From Calothrix sp. PCC 7507 (GTDB lineage: Bacteria; Cyanobacteriota; Cyanobacteriia; Cyanobacteriales; Nostocaceae), in contig NC_019682.1 in assembly GCF_000316575.1 (NCBI RefSeq), forward strand, positions 2,168,001 through 2,232,000: a DNA stretch of 64,000 nucleotides, written 5' to 3'. The notes under the pieces are model-generated. The model had not been told where the DNA came from. It saw only the letters and a list, made by a program, of their open reading frames with translations, and ran no database searches. Shown piece by piece: positions 19,537 through 28,316 of the stretch. Numbering within the stretch: the first letter of the stretch is position 1; each line of letters starts with the position of its first letter. Made by a program: the position numbers and the translations under genes.

Positions 19537-20019
19537 ATGCAAGGGCGGAGATTCAATGGCGGAAAAACCCTGCCCCTACTGATTCACAACCACTTTTCAC
19601 TCCATCCTGATTTGAAAGCCAAGCGCGACCTTTTAACCTCAATCCCTGGTATTGGCGAGCAGACTGCTGCTGTGCTTTTAACAGAAATGGGTTGTGTGGA
19701 ACAATACCGTCATGTTCGGCAGTTAGCTGCTCATGCTGGCTTAACTCCCCAAGAACGTTCTAGTGGCTCTTCGGTGCAGGGTAAGTCTCGCTTATCTGGA
19801 GTTGGCAATGCCCGACTCCGAAAAGTACTCTATATGCCTGCTGTTGCTGCTATGTGCCATAATCCTCTGTTTAAATTGTTTGCACAACGATTACTTGAGC
19901 GTGGCCAGGTCAAAATGCAGGTTCTTGGTGCTGTGATGCATAACCTCCTGCATTTTGCTTTTGGGATTTTAAAATCCCAAAAGCCTTTTGACCCTAATTA
20001 TTTCATTACTGCCTCTTGA
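19537..20019 (+). pseudogene. IS110-family transposase, C-terminal half only
   Basis: About 145 residues match the C-terminal (transposase_20) domain of IS110/IS116/IS902 transposases: the helix-hairpin-helix LTSIPGIGEQTAAVLLTEMG, then AAHAGLTPQERSSGSSVQGK and the conserved Ser region RLSGVGNARLRKVLYM. The N-terminal DEDD catalytic domain is absent. The region before codon about 10 (19537-19570) is unrelated spacer, so the reading frame start is accidental. The copy is therefore a dead relic. A hairpin (tactgcct...aaggcagta, 20007-20034) covers the stop codon region. Confidence 0.85.
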
Positions 20020-20451
20020 CGAATCAAGGCAGTATCTACAAGAATAATTTTTACTTCATCCAAGAGGCTCATACTGTAGGTTTTTACAGATCTATGGCGA
20101 TCGCAAAAATCCTTAACTGAGTGGTATTGGAGTAGAGTACGGGTATTTACTATAGTAAGTTTTAGTTAATACATTAAATGTTATTTATACTTAATTGATA
20201 TTGCACAAACTTCATAAAAAAATACGTAAGTATTTTTTCTTGATGAATACCAGCGTTATCTATGATATTCCTCGCTAATGAGATGGCAAAATTGGAAAAG
20301 AAAATATCAAGCTAAAATTACATAGTTTTTTTATATTATTTTTCTCAATTAACTAGAGATTTGAAGGGAAAAGTAGATTTAAAAATATGAATTTAGCATC
20401 TAAATATTTTAGTGTGAGCATCTCCCCTGATTAGAGAATTGAGTAAAGTTT
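20020..20451. other. 432-bp AT-rich intergenic region
   Basis: No gene is seen. It probably contains the remaining end of the IS110 copy and the promoter of the 88-aa gene. No inverted repeats typical of an IS end were expected, since IS110 elements usually lack them. Confidence 0.4.
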
Positions 20452-20718
20452 ATGAGTAAGCGACTAAGTCTGAAAAAAAGCAAGCTTAATCCAACTGATA
20501 TTAAAATTATGCTATTGGCAACATTTGTTATGACAGTATTTTCTACCGGTTTTTATAGTGTGTTATTAGTATTATCTTCTATTGATTTCATATCAGACGC
20601 AGCCTCAACTTCTCCTACATCTATTCCTTGGATTGATAATCAAGTTGACTGTAATCACACTGGTAGAACTTGGTCTAATGAAAAGTGTTGGGATTATGAA
20701 CATGATTCTTCGTTCTGA
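20452..20718 (+). CDS. Small single-pass membrane protein with Cys-rich C-terminal motif
   Basis: This 88-residue protein has a basic N-terminus (MSKRLSLKKSKLN), one membrane helix at about residues 18-45 and a short extra-cytoplasmic tail containing VDCNHTGRTWSNEKCWDYEH. Two Cys spaced by about 12 residues, with surrounding Trp, His and Asp, suggest a disulfide or metal site. I do not know a named family. The plausible start ATG is preceded by a weak site (gagtaaagttt). It lies between an IS relic and the pentapeptide genes and is probably transcribed alone. Confidence 0.6.
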   Translation: MSKRLSLKKSKLNPTDIKIMLLATFVMTVFSTGFYSVLLVLSSIDFISDAASTSPTSIPWIDNQVDCNHTGRTWSNEKCWDYEHDSSF

Positions 20719-20789
20719 TATGTAGCAATTCTAATTACTGACGATTAAAGTTAGATGCACCCAGATAAATATACTATAACAACTTTGAC

Positions 20790-22259
20790 TTAAACCCATT
20801 GTCGCCAATGGGTTGGGGCTTCCATGTCATCGGGTAGACGAGTTGTGCGATCGCCTAACGCTGTTGTAATCTGTTGTGATTCGAGGTTTTTGACTCCTGT
20901 CAAGATTGCGCCTTCTAACTTCACATCACAAAGATTTGTGCCAGAAAGGTTTGCCCCCATGAGGTTAGCACCGTGGAGGTTAGCTTCGTAGAGGATAGCT
21001 CTAGAAAGGTTGGCTCCTATCAGGGTTGCTTGATACAAGTCGGCTTCTGTCAAACTGGCTTCTGAGAGATTAGCAAAATAAACTTCTGTTTGTTGAAGTT
21101 TGGCTGCATTCAGGTTGGCTCCTGAAAGATTAGCGCCATTCAAGTTGGCTCCTTGTAGGTTAGCGCCTATCAGACCTGTCATGTGCAAGTTGGCTTTCCC
21201 CAATTTTGCCCCTTGCAAGTTAGCTAAAAACAACTTGGCTCCTGAGAGGTTAGCGACTTTCAGGGTTGCTTGTTGTAAGTTGGCTTTATATAGATTTGCA
21301 CCTTGCAAGTTAGCTGCACGCAGACTTGCTCCATAGAGGTTAACTGCACGTAGGTTAGCTCCACATAAGTTGGCTCGATTTAGGTTTGCCCAAGAAAGGT
21401 TAGCTTGATGCAGATTGGCTTGAAACAAATTAGTTTCATAGAGAATAGACCCAGAGAGTTTAGCACCTTCCAAGTCTGCCCTACGGAGGTTAGAGCCGCG
21501 CAAATCTGCCCCAGATAGGTCAGATTCACGCAAGTCTGCCTGTTCTAAGTTGGCTCCTAATAGGTCTGCTCGCCTGATGTCTGTCTTGCGTAAATCTAGT
21601 TTTTGATTTTCTCGGTCTTGTAGTGAATTACGCCTACCAATTACTGTCAGGGCTACTTGAATATCCGTGCGAATTTTGGGTGATTCATTATAGGAGTGCA
21701 AATCTGTCGGGCTATTCTGCTTGCCAAAGGATATCGGTGATGAATCTTCTTCCTTTGGTGCTTCCTGCCCGTGGATGGGAGTATTTTCACGGATAAAGGC
21801 AGTGAGAATTTCCATGATTGTCCAATGTTCTTTAGGAAAATCCTGGGCGACTCGTTCTAGTGCATAAATTGCGCCTATTCGGGTTTCGATTTTCTCATGC
21901 CCAAGCTGGGCAATTGCTGACATAAAGCGTTTTGCAACTAGCTTTTCTTGGGATAGTTTTGTGTTTTGCGCCCTTATTTGGACATTTTTTTCAGCAGCGA
22001 TCGCACTTTTGGACAAAGCTTGGGCACGCTTTGCACCATAATAAGCATTCAGCATCACTGCCAATCCTAGGAAAATTATTCCAGCAGTTGCTAGTGCTTG
22101 AATACTGTATTGTATTTGTTGCTGAATTGACAGTCCCCGAATATTAGACAATCCGAAGACAATGAGAGTCAGTGACAGCGCAAATATAACTGTTATGGCT
22201 ATCGACCAATTTAAAAATACGCCTGTCTTGTTAGCAGACATAGCAGAATTATTCCTCAC
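20790..22259 (-). CDS. Membrane-anchored pentapeptide-repeat protein, 489 aa
   Basis: Two membrane helices (about residues 14-36 and 48-70) precede a short coiled-coil segment. Next comes a helical module (about 110-215) containing RIGAIYALERVAQDFPKEHWTIMEILTAFIREN and ending in TDIQVALTVIGRR. Residues about 225-450 are some 40 pentapeptide repeats (A-[D/N]-L-x-x), which form a right-handed quadrilateral beta-helix. The HEAT-like helical module is shared with the neighbouring 22416-23177 gene. Function is unknown; such proteins are common in cyanobacteria and may act as scaffolds. The second Met (MSANK) is an equally good start. Confidence 0.85.
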   Translation of the reverse strand: MRNNSAMSANKTGVFLNWSIAITVIFALSLTLIVFGLSNIRGLSIQQQIQYSIQALATAGIIFLGLAVMLNAYYGAKRAQALSKSAIAAEKNVQIRAQNTKLSQEKLVAKRFMSAIAQLGHEKIETRIGAIYALERVAQDFPKEHWTIMEILTAFIRENTPIHGQEAPKEEDSSPISFGKQNSPTDLHSYNESPKIRTDIQVALTVIGRRNSLQDRENQKLDLRKTDIRRADLLGANLEQADLRESDLSGADLRGSNLRRADLEGAKLSGSILYETNLFQANLHQANLSWANLNRANLCGANLRAVNLYGASLRAANLQGANLYKANLQQATLKVANLSGAKLFLANLQGAKLGKANLHMTGLIGANLQGANLNGANLSGANLNAAKLQQTEVYFANLSEASLTEADLYQATLIGANLSRAILYEANLHGANLMGANLSGTNLCDVKLEGAILTGVKNLESQQITTALGDRTTRLPDDMEAPTHWRQWV

Positions 22260-22415
22260 AACCTAGGATTATTACTTAGAGGTTTGGGAAGATTAGTATA
22301 GCATTTAGCTCAAAATTTGCATATGCGCTAGAAGACTTAATTGATTCTACTGTGACTTCAAGAGTTGAATATGCTCCATTAGACCAATTGTGCGATCGTC
22401 CCAAGCTACCGGTTG

Positions 22416-23177
22416 TTACATATCCCCTAGATTCATATCTAATGTATCTAAGTGAGGCAATTGGCAATCTCTGAGATTAGCTTGATTCAGTATGGCATCA
22501 TTGAGAATTGCCTGATGCAGGTTGGCTAAATATAGGTTTGCCCGATAAAGGTTAGCACCAGAAAGATTTGCTGCTTCTAGGTTTGCTGCACTGAAAATCG
22601 CCTTTGCTAAGTTTGCGCCAGAAAGATTTGCACCTTTGAGATTAGCTGCAGTGAGAATTGCACCATACAGGTTAGCACCACGCAGGTCTGCACCGGAGAG
22701 GTTGGCTTGATAAAGGTTTGTGTTTTCCAAGCTAGCTCCACAGAGGTTTGCACCCATCATATTTGTATGACTCAAATCTAGTTGCTCATTTTCTGGGTCT
22801 TGCTTAGTATCTCTTCTCGCAATGACAGTCAGAGCTGCTTGAATATCTATACAAATAGTTGATGATAGATCAAGTTGGTTATCCGTTTGGGGTAGATGAG
22901 ATGCATGATTCCTCACAAATTTTGTGAGAATTTCCATGATTTCCCAGTGAAAATTTGTCTCGGATTGGGCGATTTGCTCTAAATCATCAATTGCAGCCAG
23001 TCTGGCTTCTATGTTGCAATTATTTATATCGTTAATTGCGATTCTGAAGCGTTGTCTGGGTGATTGATTGTGATGATTTTTTCTGGGCTTTTGTGTAGGA
23101 ATTACCTGCAAATATAGCAATTTTAAATGAATATTATTTTTATTTAGCCAATTTTTTGTTGCCTGGTAAGCATTCAT
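22416..23177 (-). CDS. Pentapeptide-repeat protein, soluble paralog, 253 aa
   Basis: The frame opens at a TTG (23198), but ATG at 23177 (MNAYQATKNW) is the better start, and its first residues echo MNAYYGAKRA in the neighbouring protein. No membrane helix is present. Residues about 45-135 form the helical module (AAIDDLEQIAQSETNFHWEIMEILTKFVRNH, then CIDIQAALTVIARRD), followed by about 20 pentapeptide repeats. The protein ends in DTLDMNLGDM at a TAA. Beyond the stop the same frame continues WDDRTIGLMEH, which resembles the GDRTTRLPDDMEAP end of the neighbour. The C-terminus may therefore have been shortened by a nonsense mutation. Confidence 0.75.
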   Translation of the reverse strand: MNAYQATKNWLNKNNIHLKLLYLQVIPTQKPRKNHHNQSPRQRFRIAINDINNCNIEARLAAIDDLEQIAQSETNFHWEIMEILTKFVRNHASHLPQTDNQLDLSSTICIDIQAALTVIARRDTKQDPENEQLDLSHTNMMGANLCGASLENTNLYQANLSGADLRGANLYGAILTAANLKGANLSGANLAKAIFSAANLEAANLSGANLYRANLYLANLHQAILNDAILNQANLRDCQLPHLDTLDMNLGDM

Positions 23178-23340
23178 AATTACTTTTAATTTCTCCAATA
23201 AAATTTTAATAAGGTTATTTTTATATGCATTTTAGTTGAAGGAATATTTTTTGGATGGATAAAATTTTAATATGTATTTAGCCTTAGAATTATAGTACAA
23301 AAAAAATCGCTGATCAATAATCATTACTTAAACATCATAT

Positions 23341-23377
23341 ATAGATTTCCGAATTCTTTGAGAAGTCGGGAATCTAT
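23341..23377. repeat. Perfect-armed hairpin, dispersed family
   Basis: The arms atagatttccgaattct and agaagtcgggaatctat pair with few mismatches around a 3-nt loop. A related hairpin (tccctgacttctt/aagaagtcgggga) follows the porin gene at 61714-61742. This family is widespread in Nostoc-like genomes. Confidence 0.6.
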
Positions 23378-23462
23378 TACCTGAGAATTTTATAGTATAC
23401 AAATAAAATCTGGAATAGCTGATTTGGTTACAGTAAAGAGAAAACATTACTGAAGTATCTAG

Positions 23463-24659
23463 ATGCAACAAAATTTACAACCAATAGTTAAAGAGCTAGT
23501 ACTGATTGGTGGTGGTCACAGCCATGCTATTGTGCTGAAGATGTTTGGCATAAAACCATTATCTGGTGTTCGTTTGACTTTAATCACTATAGCCTCAGAT
23601 ACACCTTATTCTGGGATGCTACCAGGACACGTTGCTGGATTTTATAGCCATGATGAATGTCATATTGATTTACGAACTTTAGCCAACTTTGCTCAAGCAC
23701 AGTTGTATATTGACAAAGTTGTTGGTCTGGATTTACAAAACAACAAAGTAATCTGTGCTAACCGTCCTGCTGTCAATTTTGATGTGCTGTCTGTCGATAT
23801 TGGCAGCACTCCAACTACAATATCTGTATCAGGTGCAGCAGAATACACAATTCCCGCGAAGCCAGTTTCACAACTATTAAAACATTGGTATCAGCTACTG
23901 GAAAGTGTTGCAGCAAATCCGCAAGCGTCGATTAGTATTGGGATTGTGGGTGGTGGCGCTGGCGGTGTGGAATTAGCGCTATCAATGCAAGCGCATTTAC
24001 AAAAAATTCTGCAACCAGAGAATTTGGCAATTCACTTATTTCAGCGTCAAAATGAACTGATGCCTAATCATCATCAGTCAGTACGGTGTCAAGTTAAGCA
24101 AATTTTAACTAAGCGCGGTATCAAGCTGTATCTGGGAGAAACAGTTTGTCAAATTGAGCCAAAGAATATGACTCCTAATCTAGAGAGGATTAATAAAGTT
24201 AAATGTGAATCTGGGTTAACAGTCGAGTGCAATAAAATTTTTTGGGTAACACAAGCATCAGCACCCCAGTGGTTAAGAACAACAGGATTGGGGATTGATG
24301 AGCAAGGCTTTATTTTGGTAAATGACAAATTACAATCGCCAACGCACCCCCACATATTTGCAGCGGGTGACATAGCCAGTATGGTAAATCATCCCCTACC
24401 GAAAGCTGGGGTGTTTGCTGTGAGACAGGGTAAGCCTTTATTTGAGAACTTGCAGCGAGTTTTGTTAGGTCAGGCTCTCAAACCCTACAAACCACAGAAA
24501 GAATATTTGAGCTTAATTGGTACGGGTGATGGGAGAGCGATCGCTACAAAATCTGTTTTTACTTTACCACCCCATAAACTCTTATGGCTGTGGAAAGTTT
24601 GGATTGACCGCCGCTTTATGGAACAATTTGGTGAAAGACTAGGGAAAAATCTACTTTAG
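23463..24659 (+). CDS. FAD/NAD(P)-binding oxidoreductase of the SelD-fusion type, without SelD domain
   Basis: This 398-residue flavoprotein is related to type II NADH dehydrogenases and to sulfide:quinone reductases. The FAD-binding GGGHSHA motif is at about residues 18-24, a second nucleotide-binding motif GIVGGGAGGVELAL at about 160-173, and a C-terminal FAD contact (HIFAAGDIA) near residue 300. The N-terminal pattern, including YSGMLPGHVAGFY and DLRTLA, matches the subgroup often fused to selenide-water dikinase (SelD) in cyanobacteria. Here the protein stops after WKVWIDRRFMEQFGERLGKNLL, where the SelD part would begin, and a restriction gene follows by 1-bp overlap. Whether SelD was lost or was never present is unclear. 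Confidence 0.8.
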   Translation: MQQNLQPIVKELVLIGGGHSHAIVLKMFGIKPLSGVRLTLITIASDTPYSGMLPGHVAGFYSHDECHIDLRTLANFAQAQLYIDKVVGLDLQNNKVICANRPAVNFDVLSVDIGSTPTTISVSGAAEYTIPAKPVSQLLKHWYQLLESVAANPQASISIGIVGGGAGGVELALSMQAHLQKILQPENLAIHLFQRQNELMPNHHQSVRCQVKQILTKRGIKLYLGETVCQIEPKNMTPNLERINKVKCESGLTVECNKIFWVTQASAPQWLRTTGLGIDEQGFILVNDKLQSPTHPHIFAAGDIASMVNHPLPKAGVFAVRQGKPLFENLQRVLLGQALKPYKPQKEYLSLIGTGDGRAIATKSVFTLPPHKLLWLWKVWIDRRFMEQFGERLGKNLL

Positions 24660-24667
24660 TGGAAAAT

Positions 24668-25330
24668 ATGACAATTTTGACCATAGAAACCCTCTGCTCA
24701 GAAGCTGCAATATTTTCATCCGCCGAGTCTCGACACCCAGAACCTCTACTTTACGGCATCACAGACGGCAAAGCTATCGGAACATATTTGGAACAAAAGT
24801 TTAGGATTTATCTTACGGAGCGGTATGAGTTTGTTAAAGGTAATTCAGCAAGTGGTATTGATTTTCCAGGACTACTTATTGATATTAAGGTGACAAGTAT
24901 TAGACAACCACAATCATCCTGTCCTTTTAAATCTGCACGGCAAAAGATTTTTGGTCTTGGGTATTCCCTGATAATTTTTGTTTACGATAAAAAAGACAAT
25001 AGTATAAATAGAACTGCTAATTTAAATATTTTACATACTATTTATGTAAGAGCCGAAAGAACAGCAGATTTTCAGATGACTCGTGGAATTATTAATATTT
25101 TAAAAAACGAAGGTAATAAAGATGACTTGATTGCTTTTATATTTGACAGAAATCTACCCGTTGATGAAATTGAAGCAGCTAATATTGCAGACGAAATATT
25201 GATAAATCCTCCCCGACAAGGATTTTTAACTATCTCTAATGCTTTGCAATGGCGGCTCCAGTATGGAAGAGTAATTGAGCGTGCTAGTCAAGAAGAAGGC
25301 ATAATCGCTGTTTACAGAGCTAACCTATGA
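24668..25330 (+). CDS. Type II restriction endonuclease (PD-(D/E)XK-like)
   Basis: This is a probable restriction enzyme of a two-gene system. The 220-residue protein has no named family that I recognise. It shows SASGIDFPGLLIDIKVTS, where the first Asp, then D-I-K, fit the PD-(D/E)XK nuclease core (about residues 58-75). Predicted strands and helices alternate after it. An in-frame GTG at 24659 overlaps the upstream stop, but ATG at 24668 is more likely. The stop overlaps the methylase start by 4 bp (ATGA), indicating translational coupling. DNA is more AT-rich than the flanking core genes, consistent with transfer. The recognition site cannot be inferred. Confidence 0.7.
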   Translation: MTILTIETLCSEAAIFSSAESRHPEPLLYGITDGKAIGTYLEQKFRIYLTERYEFVKGNSASGIDFPGLLIDIKVTSIRQPQSSCPFKSARQKIFGLGYSLIIFVYDKKDNSINRTANLNILHTIYVRAERTADFQMTRGIINILKNEGNKDDLIAFIFDRNLPVDEIEAANIADEILINPPRQGFLTISNALQWRLQYGRVIERASQEEGIIAVYRANL

Positions 25331-26793
25331 TTTCTAATGTTCACAAGACAAAAATAGAATACGGGGATTTTCAGACACCACTGGAGCTAGCTGAAAGGAT
25401 ATGTCAGAAGTTGCTAGAAATGGGTGTTAATCCTGATGTCATAGTTGAGCCAACATGTGGGTTGGGTAATTTCATTGAAGCTGCTGCAAATTCGTTTCCG
25501 TCTACAGATAAGATTTTCGGAATTGAAATTAACCCCAATTACTTACAAGAATTTAAAAGCAAAGAGCGATTGTTAAAAGATAGCAGAATTGATATTCAAC
25601 AAGGAGATTTTTTTCAATTTGATTGGTTGTCATTAGTAAACAAGTTGAGTGGAAATATACTAGTACTTGGTAATTTTCCTTGGGTAACGAACTCACAACA
25701 AGGAAGTATTGGAGGGAATAATTTACCTGATAAGTATAATTTTCAAAATCATACTGGCTTAGATGCAATGACAGGTAAGAGCAATTTCGATATCTCAGAA
25801 TGGATGCTAATACAGGTTATTCAATGTTTACAGAAGCGTGATACTTATTTGGCAATGCTTTGTAAAGCTTCTGTTGCCAGAAAAGTATTGAATTATATTT
25901 ACTCTCATAAGCTGAATCTTGCTTATTGTGCAACTTATAACATAGATGCTAAGAAGTATTTTGATGCCAATGTTGAAGCTTGCCTATTGTTCTGTCGGTT
26001 TGATTTAAACTCACAAAACTACTACTGTGACGTATTCAGTGGTATCGATAGTTCAAAATTTCATCGCATAGGATATCGAAATGATATTCTGATCAGAGAT
26101 ATAGCCGCTTTTGATAATCTGAATAAATTATATGATAATAAATCTAAAACAAAATGGCGATCCGGCGTCAAGCATGATTGTTCAAAAGTGATGGAGCTTC
26201 GCAAGGCTGATAACATCTTTATAAATGGGTTCGGAGAGGCTGTTGATATAGAAGAAACCTATCTTTTTCCTTTGATGAAAGGCTCTGATATTGCTCAAAA
26301 TCGCACACATACTACTGACCGATATATTATCGTTACTCAAAAATTTGTTGGTCAACCAACTGAATACGTCAAAGATTTAGCTCCTAAAACTTGGAATTAT
26401 CTAGAGTCCCATACAGAACACTTAGATAAAAGAAAAAGTAAAATCTATCATAATAATCCTCGATTTTCTGTTTTTGGAGTTGGTTTATACACTTTTACGT
26501 CTTGGAAAATTGCAATTTGTGGACTTTATAAAAAATTAGACTTTAGATTGGTTGGCAAAATAGCTAATAAGCCTGTAGTATTTGATGATACTGTTTATTT
26601 TCTCAGCTTTGATGATGAGGTAGTGGCAGACAAAAATTTTGAGATGTTGACTTCGCCAACAGCAATAGAATTTTACTCATCTCTAATATTTTGGGATGAA
26701 AAGCGTCCTATCAAATCTAGTATTTTGAATAGTTTAAACTTGCAAGTTTTGGCAGATATAAATTCCAGAAACAAAATAGTGATGGTAGATTAG
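25327..26793 (+). CDS. N6-adenine DNA methyltransferase of a restriction-modification pair
   Basis: This 488-residue methylase protects host DNA. The S-adenosylmethionine site (motif I, VEPTCGLGNF) is at about residues 39-48 and an acidic motif II (GIEINP) at about 67-72. A catalytic-type motif IV appears as GNFPWVT (about 114-120), a variant of NPPY/F/W. The N-terminal YGDFQTPLELAERI matches methylases with an N-terminal substrate clamp. Residues about 300-450 are likely the target-recognition domain (TaqI-like C-terminus). It overlaps the endonuclease gene by 4 bp and is followed by 277 bp of intergenic DNA before the amino-acid transporter. Confidence 0.8.
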   Translation: MISNVHKTKIEYGDFQTPLELAERICQKLLEMGVNPDVIVEPTCGLGNFIEAAANSFPSTDKIFGIEINPNYLQEFKSKERLLKDSRIDIQQGDFFQFDWLSLVNKLSGNILVLGNFPWVTNSQQGSIGGNNLPDKYNFQNHTGLDAMTGKSNFDISEWMLIQVIQCLQKRDTYLAMLCKASVARKVLNYIYSHKLNLAYCATYNIDAKKYFDANVEACLLFCRFDLNSQNYYCDVFSGIDSSKFHRIGYRNDILIRDIAAFDNLNKLYDNKSKTKWRSGVKHDCSKVMELRKADNIFINGFGEAVDIEETYLFPLMKGSDIAQNRTHTTDRYIIVTQKFVGQPTEYVKDLAPKTWNYLESHTEHLDKRKSKIYHNNPRFSVFGVGLYTFTSWKIAICGLYKKLDFRLVGKIANKPVVFDDTVYFLSFDDEVVADKNFEMLTSPTAIEFYSSLIFWDEKRPIKSSILNSLNLQVLADINSRNKIVMVD

Positions 26794-26925
26794 ATAAAAA
26801 TCCTAATATCTGTCCTAAAATCCGTTGTATAAACTAGATAGATGCTGGTAGTGTTGCTATCACATAACAGAAAGTAAAATATCTTAAGAAAAAAATAAAA
26901 TATTTTATAAGCCAGATAGGATGAG

Positions 26926-27003
26926 TATTTAATTTTTTAAATATACGTAGGGCAGGCTACAGATACTTAGATTTTTTCAATGATCAAATCGGATTCCTAT
27001 AAA
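26926..27003. repeat. Dispersed repeat fragment, inverted-repeat arrangement
   Basis: The segment aaatatacgtaggg is identical to one at 46288-46302, and the inverted sequence caaatcggattccta corresponds to taggaatccggttt at 52200-52213. Together these edges define a dispersed family also seen at 46264-46441 and 52197-52250. Confidence 0.55.
26947..26960 (+). promoter_or_regulatory. NtcA-like box GTA-N8-TAC upstream of the amino-acid transporter
   Basis: The exact consensus of the nitrogen regulator NtcA lies 110 bp before the substrate-binding protein ATG. A TATAAAAT -10-like sequence occurs at 26998-27005, but the spacing (about 37 bp) is longer than the usual 22 bp. The box lies inside a repeat fragment, so it may be accidental. 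Confidence 0.35.
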
Positions 27004-27070
27004 ATACTTGAAACCTTCGCCTTAGCATGGTCAAATAAATATGATCCCAGAATTAGATTATTATTAATCC

Positions 27071-28309
27071 ATGAAGAAATCAATTGTGCTGACAACAACA
27101 TTTTTTGCTGGCTGTACTATGTTATTATCGGCTTGCAACGACGTTAAAACTAGTACAAACCCCGTAGCTCCAACAAACGCTGCAACCAATACCGGAGACA
27201 CAGCAGCTACATCTGGTGCGATTTCCATTGGTATCGCTGTTGCACAAACCAGCAATGTAGCATTACTTGGTCAAGAGGAAGTTGCTGGAGCTAAAATTGC
27301 TGAGAAGTATTTCAACAATCAAGGTGGTATTAATGGTACTCCGATTAAATTAGTATTTCAAGATACTAGTGGCGATGAAGCTGGAGCAATTAATGCTTTT
27401 CAAACTTTAATTAATAAAGATAAGGTTGTTGGTATTGTAGGGCCAACTTTATCGCAGCAAGCTTTTAGTGCTGATCCAGTTGCAGAACGTGCGAAAGTAC
27501 CAGTTATTGGTCCCTCAAATACTGCTAAAGGAATTCCCGAAATTGGTGATTATATAGCTCGTGTTTCTGCACCTGTTTCTATCGTTGCACCTAATTCGGT
27601 GAAAGCAGCACTCAAGCAGAATCCTAATATTAAAAAAGTAGCTGTTTTATTTGCTCAAAATGATGCATTTAGCAAATCAGAAACAGAGATTTTTCAAAAA
27701 ACTGTTAAGGATCAGGGTTTGGAATTAGTCACAGTCCAAAAGTTCCAAACTAGTGATACAGATTTTCAAACCCAAGCAACCAATACTATTAACCTCAAAC
27801 CAGATTTGATTATTGTTTCTGGGTTGGCGGCTGATGGTGGTAACTTGATCAGACAACTGCGGGAACTAGGTTATAAAGGCTCAATTGTTGGTGGTAATGG
27901 TTTGAATACCTCAAACATCTTCCCAGTTTGTAAAGCATTTTGTGATGGTGTGTTGATTGCTCAAGCTTACAGTCCAGAGCATAAAAGTGAGATTAATGAT
28001 AAATTTCGCAAAGCTTATTTTGACCAGTATAAGAAAGAACCACCACAATTCAGTGCCCAAACTTTCGCTGCTGTACAGGTATATGTGGAGGCTCTCAAAG
28101 ATTTAGATAAAAAGAGCAAAGTTGGTAAATTACAACTGCCACAACTGCGGACAGATTTGAATAAGCAGCTACTTACTGGTAAATATAATACTCCACTGGG
28201 CGAAATTACATTCACACCCATAGGTGAGGTGGTGCAAAAAGATTTTTATGTAGCCCAAATTAAAATAGATAAAGACGGTAACAATGGTAAATTCACATTT
28301 CTTAAATAG
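27071..28309 (+). CDS. Substrate-binding lipoprotein of a branched-chain/neutral amino-acid ABC transporter
   Basis: This 412-residue periplasmic binding protein (LivJ/NatB type) captures hydrophobic or neutral amino acids for the transporter encoded downstream. A lipoprotein signal with the lipobox LLSAC places the lipidated Cys at about residue 21. A Thr/Asn/Ala-rich linker follows, then the type I periplasmic-binding fold (ISIGIAVAQTSNVALLGQEEVAGAKIA...; GIVGPTLSQQAFSADPVAE; VSGLAADGGNLIRQLRELGYKG). The gene begins an operon with livH 7 bp downstream. Related cyanobacterial systems (N-I/Nat) are induced under nitrogen limitation in diazotrophs; that is inference here. Confidence 0.9.
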   Translation: MKKSIVLTTTFFAGCTMLLSACNDVKTSTNPVAPTNAATNTGDTAATSGAISIGIAVAQTSNVALLGQEEVAGAKIAEKYFNNQGGINGTPIKLVFQDTSGDEAGAINAFQTLINKDKVVGIVGPTLSQQAFSADPVAERAKVPVIGPSNTAKGIPEIGDYIARVSAPVSIVAPNSVKAALKQNPNIKKVAVLFAQNDAFSKSETEIFQKTVKDQGLELVTVQKFQTSDTDFQTQATNTINLKPDLIIVSGLAADGGNLIRQLRELGYKGSIVGGNGLNTSNIFPVCKAFCDGVLIAQAYSPEHKSEINDKFRKAYFDQYKKEPPQFSAQTFAAVQVYVEALKDLDKKSKVGKLQLPQLRTDLNKQLLTGKYNTPLGEITFTPIGEVVQKDFYVAQIKIDKDGNNGKFTFLK

Positions 28310-28316
28310 GCTTTAA

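Noticed and set aside
24660-26793. Prophage or larger defence island around the R-M genes
   Set aside because: No integrase, structural or additional defence gene is adjacent; only the two-gene module is seen.
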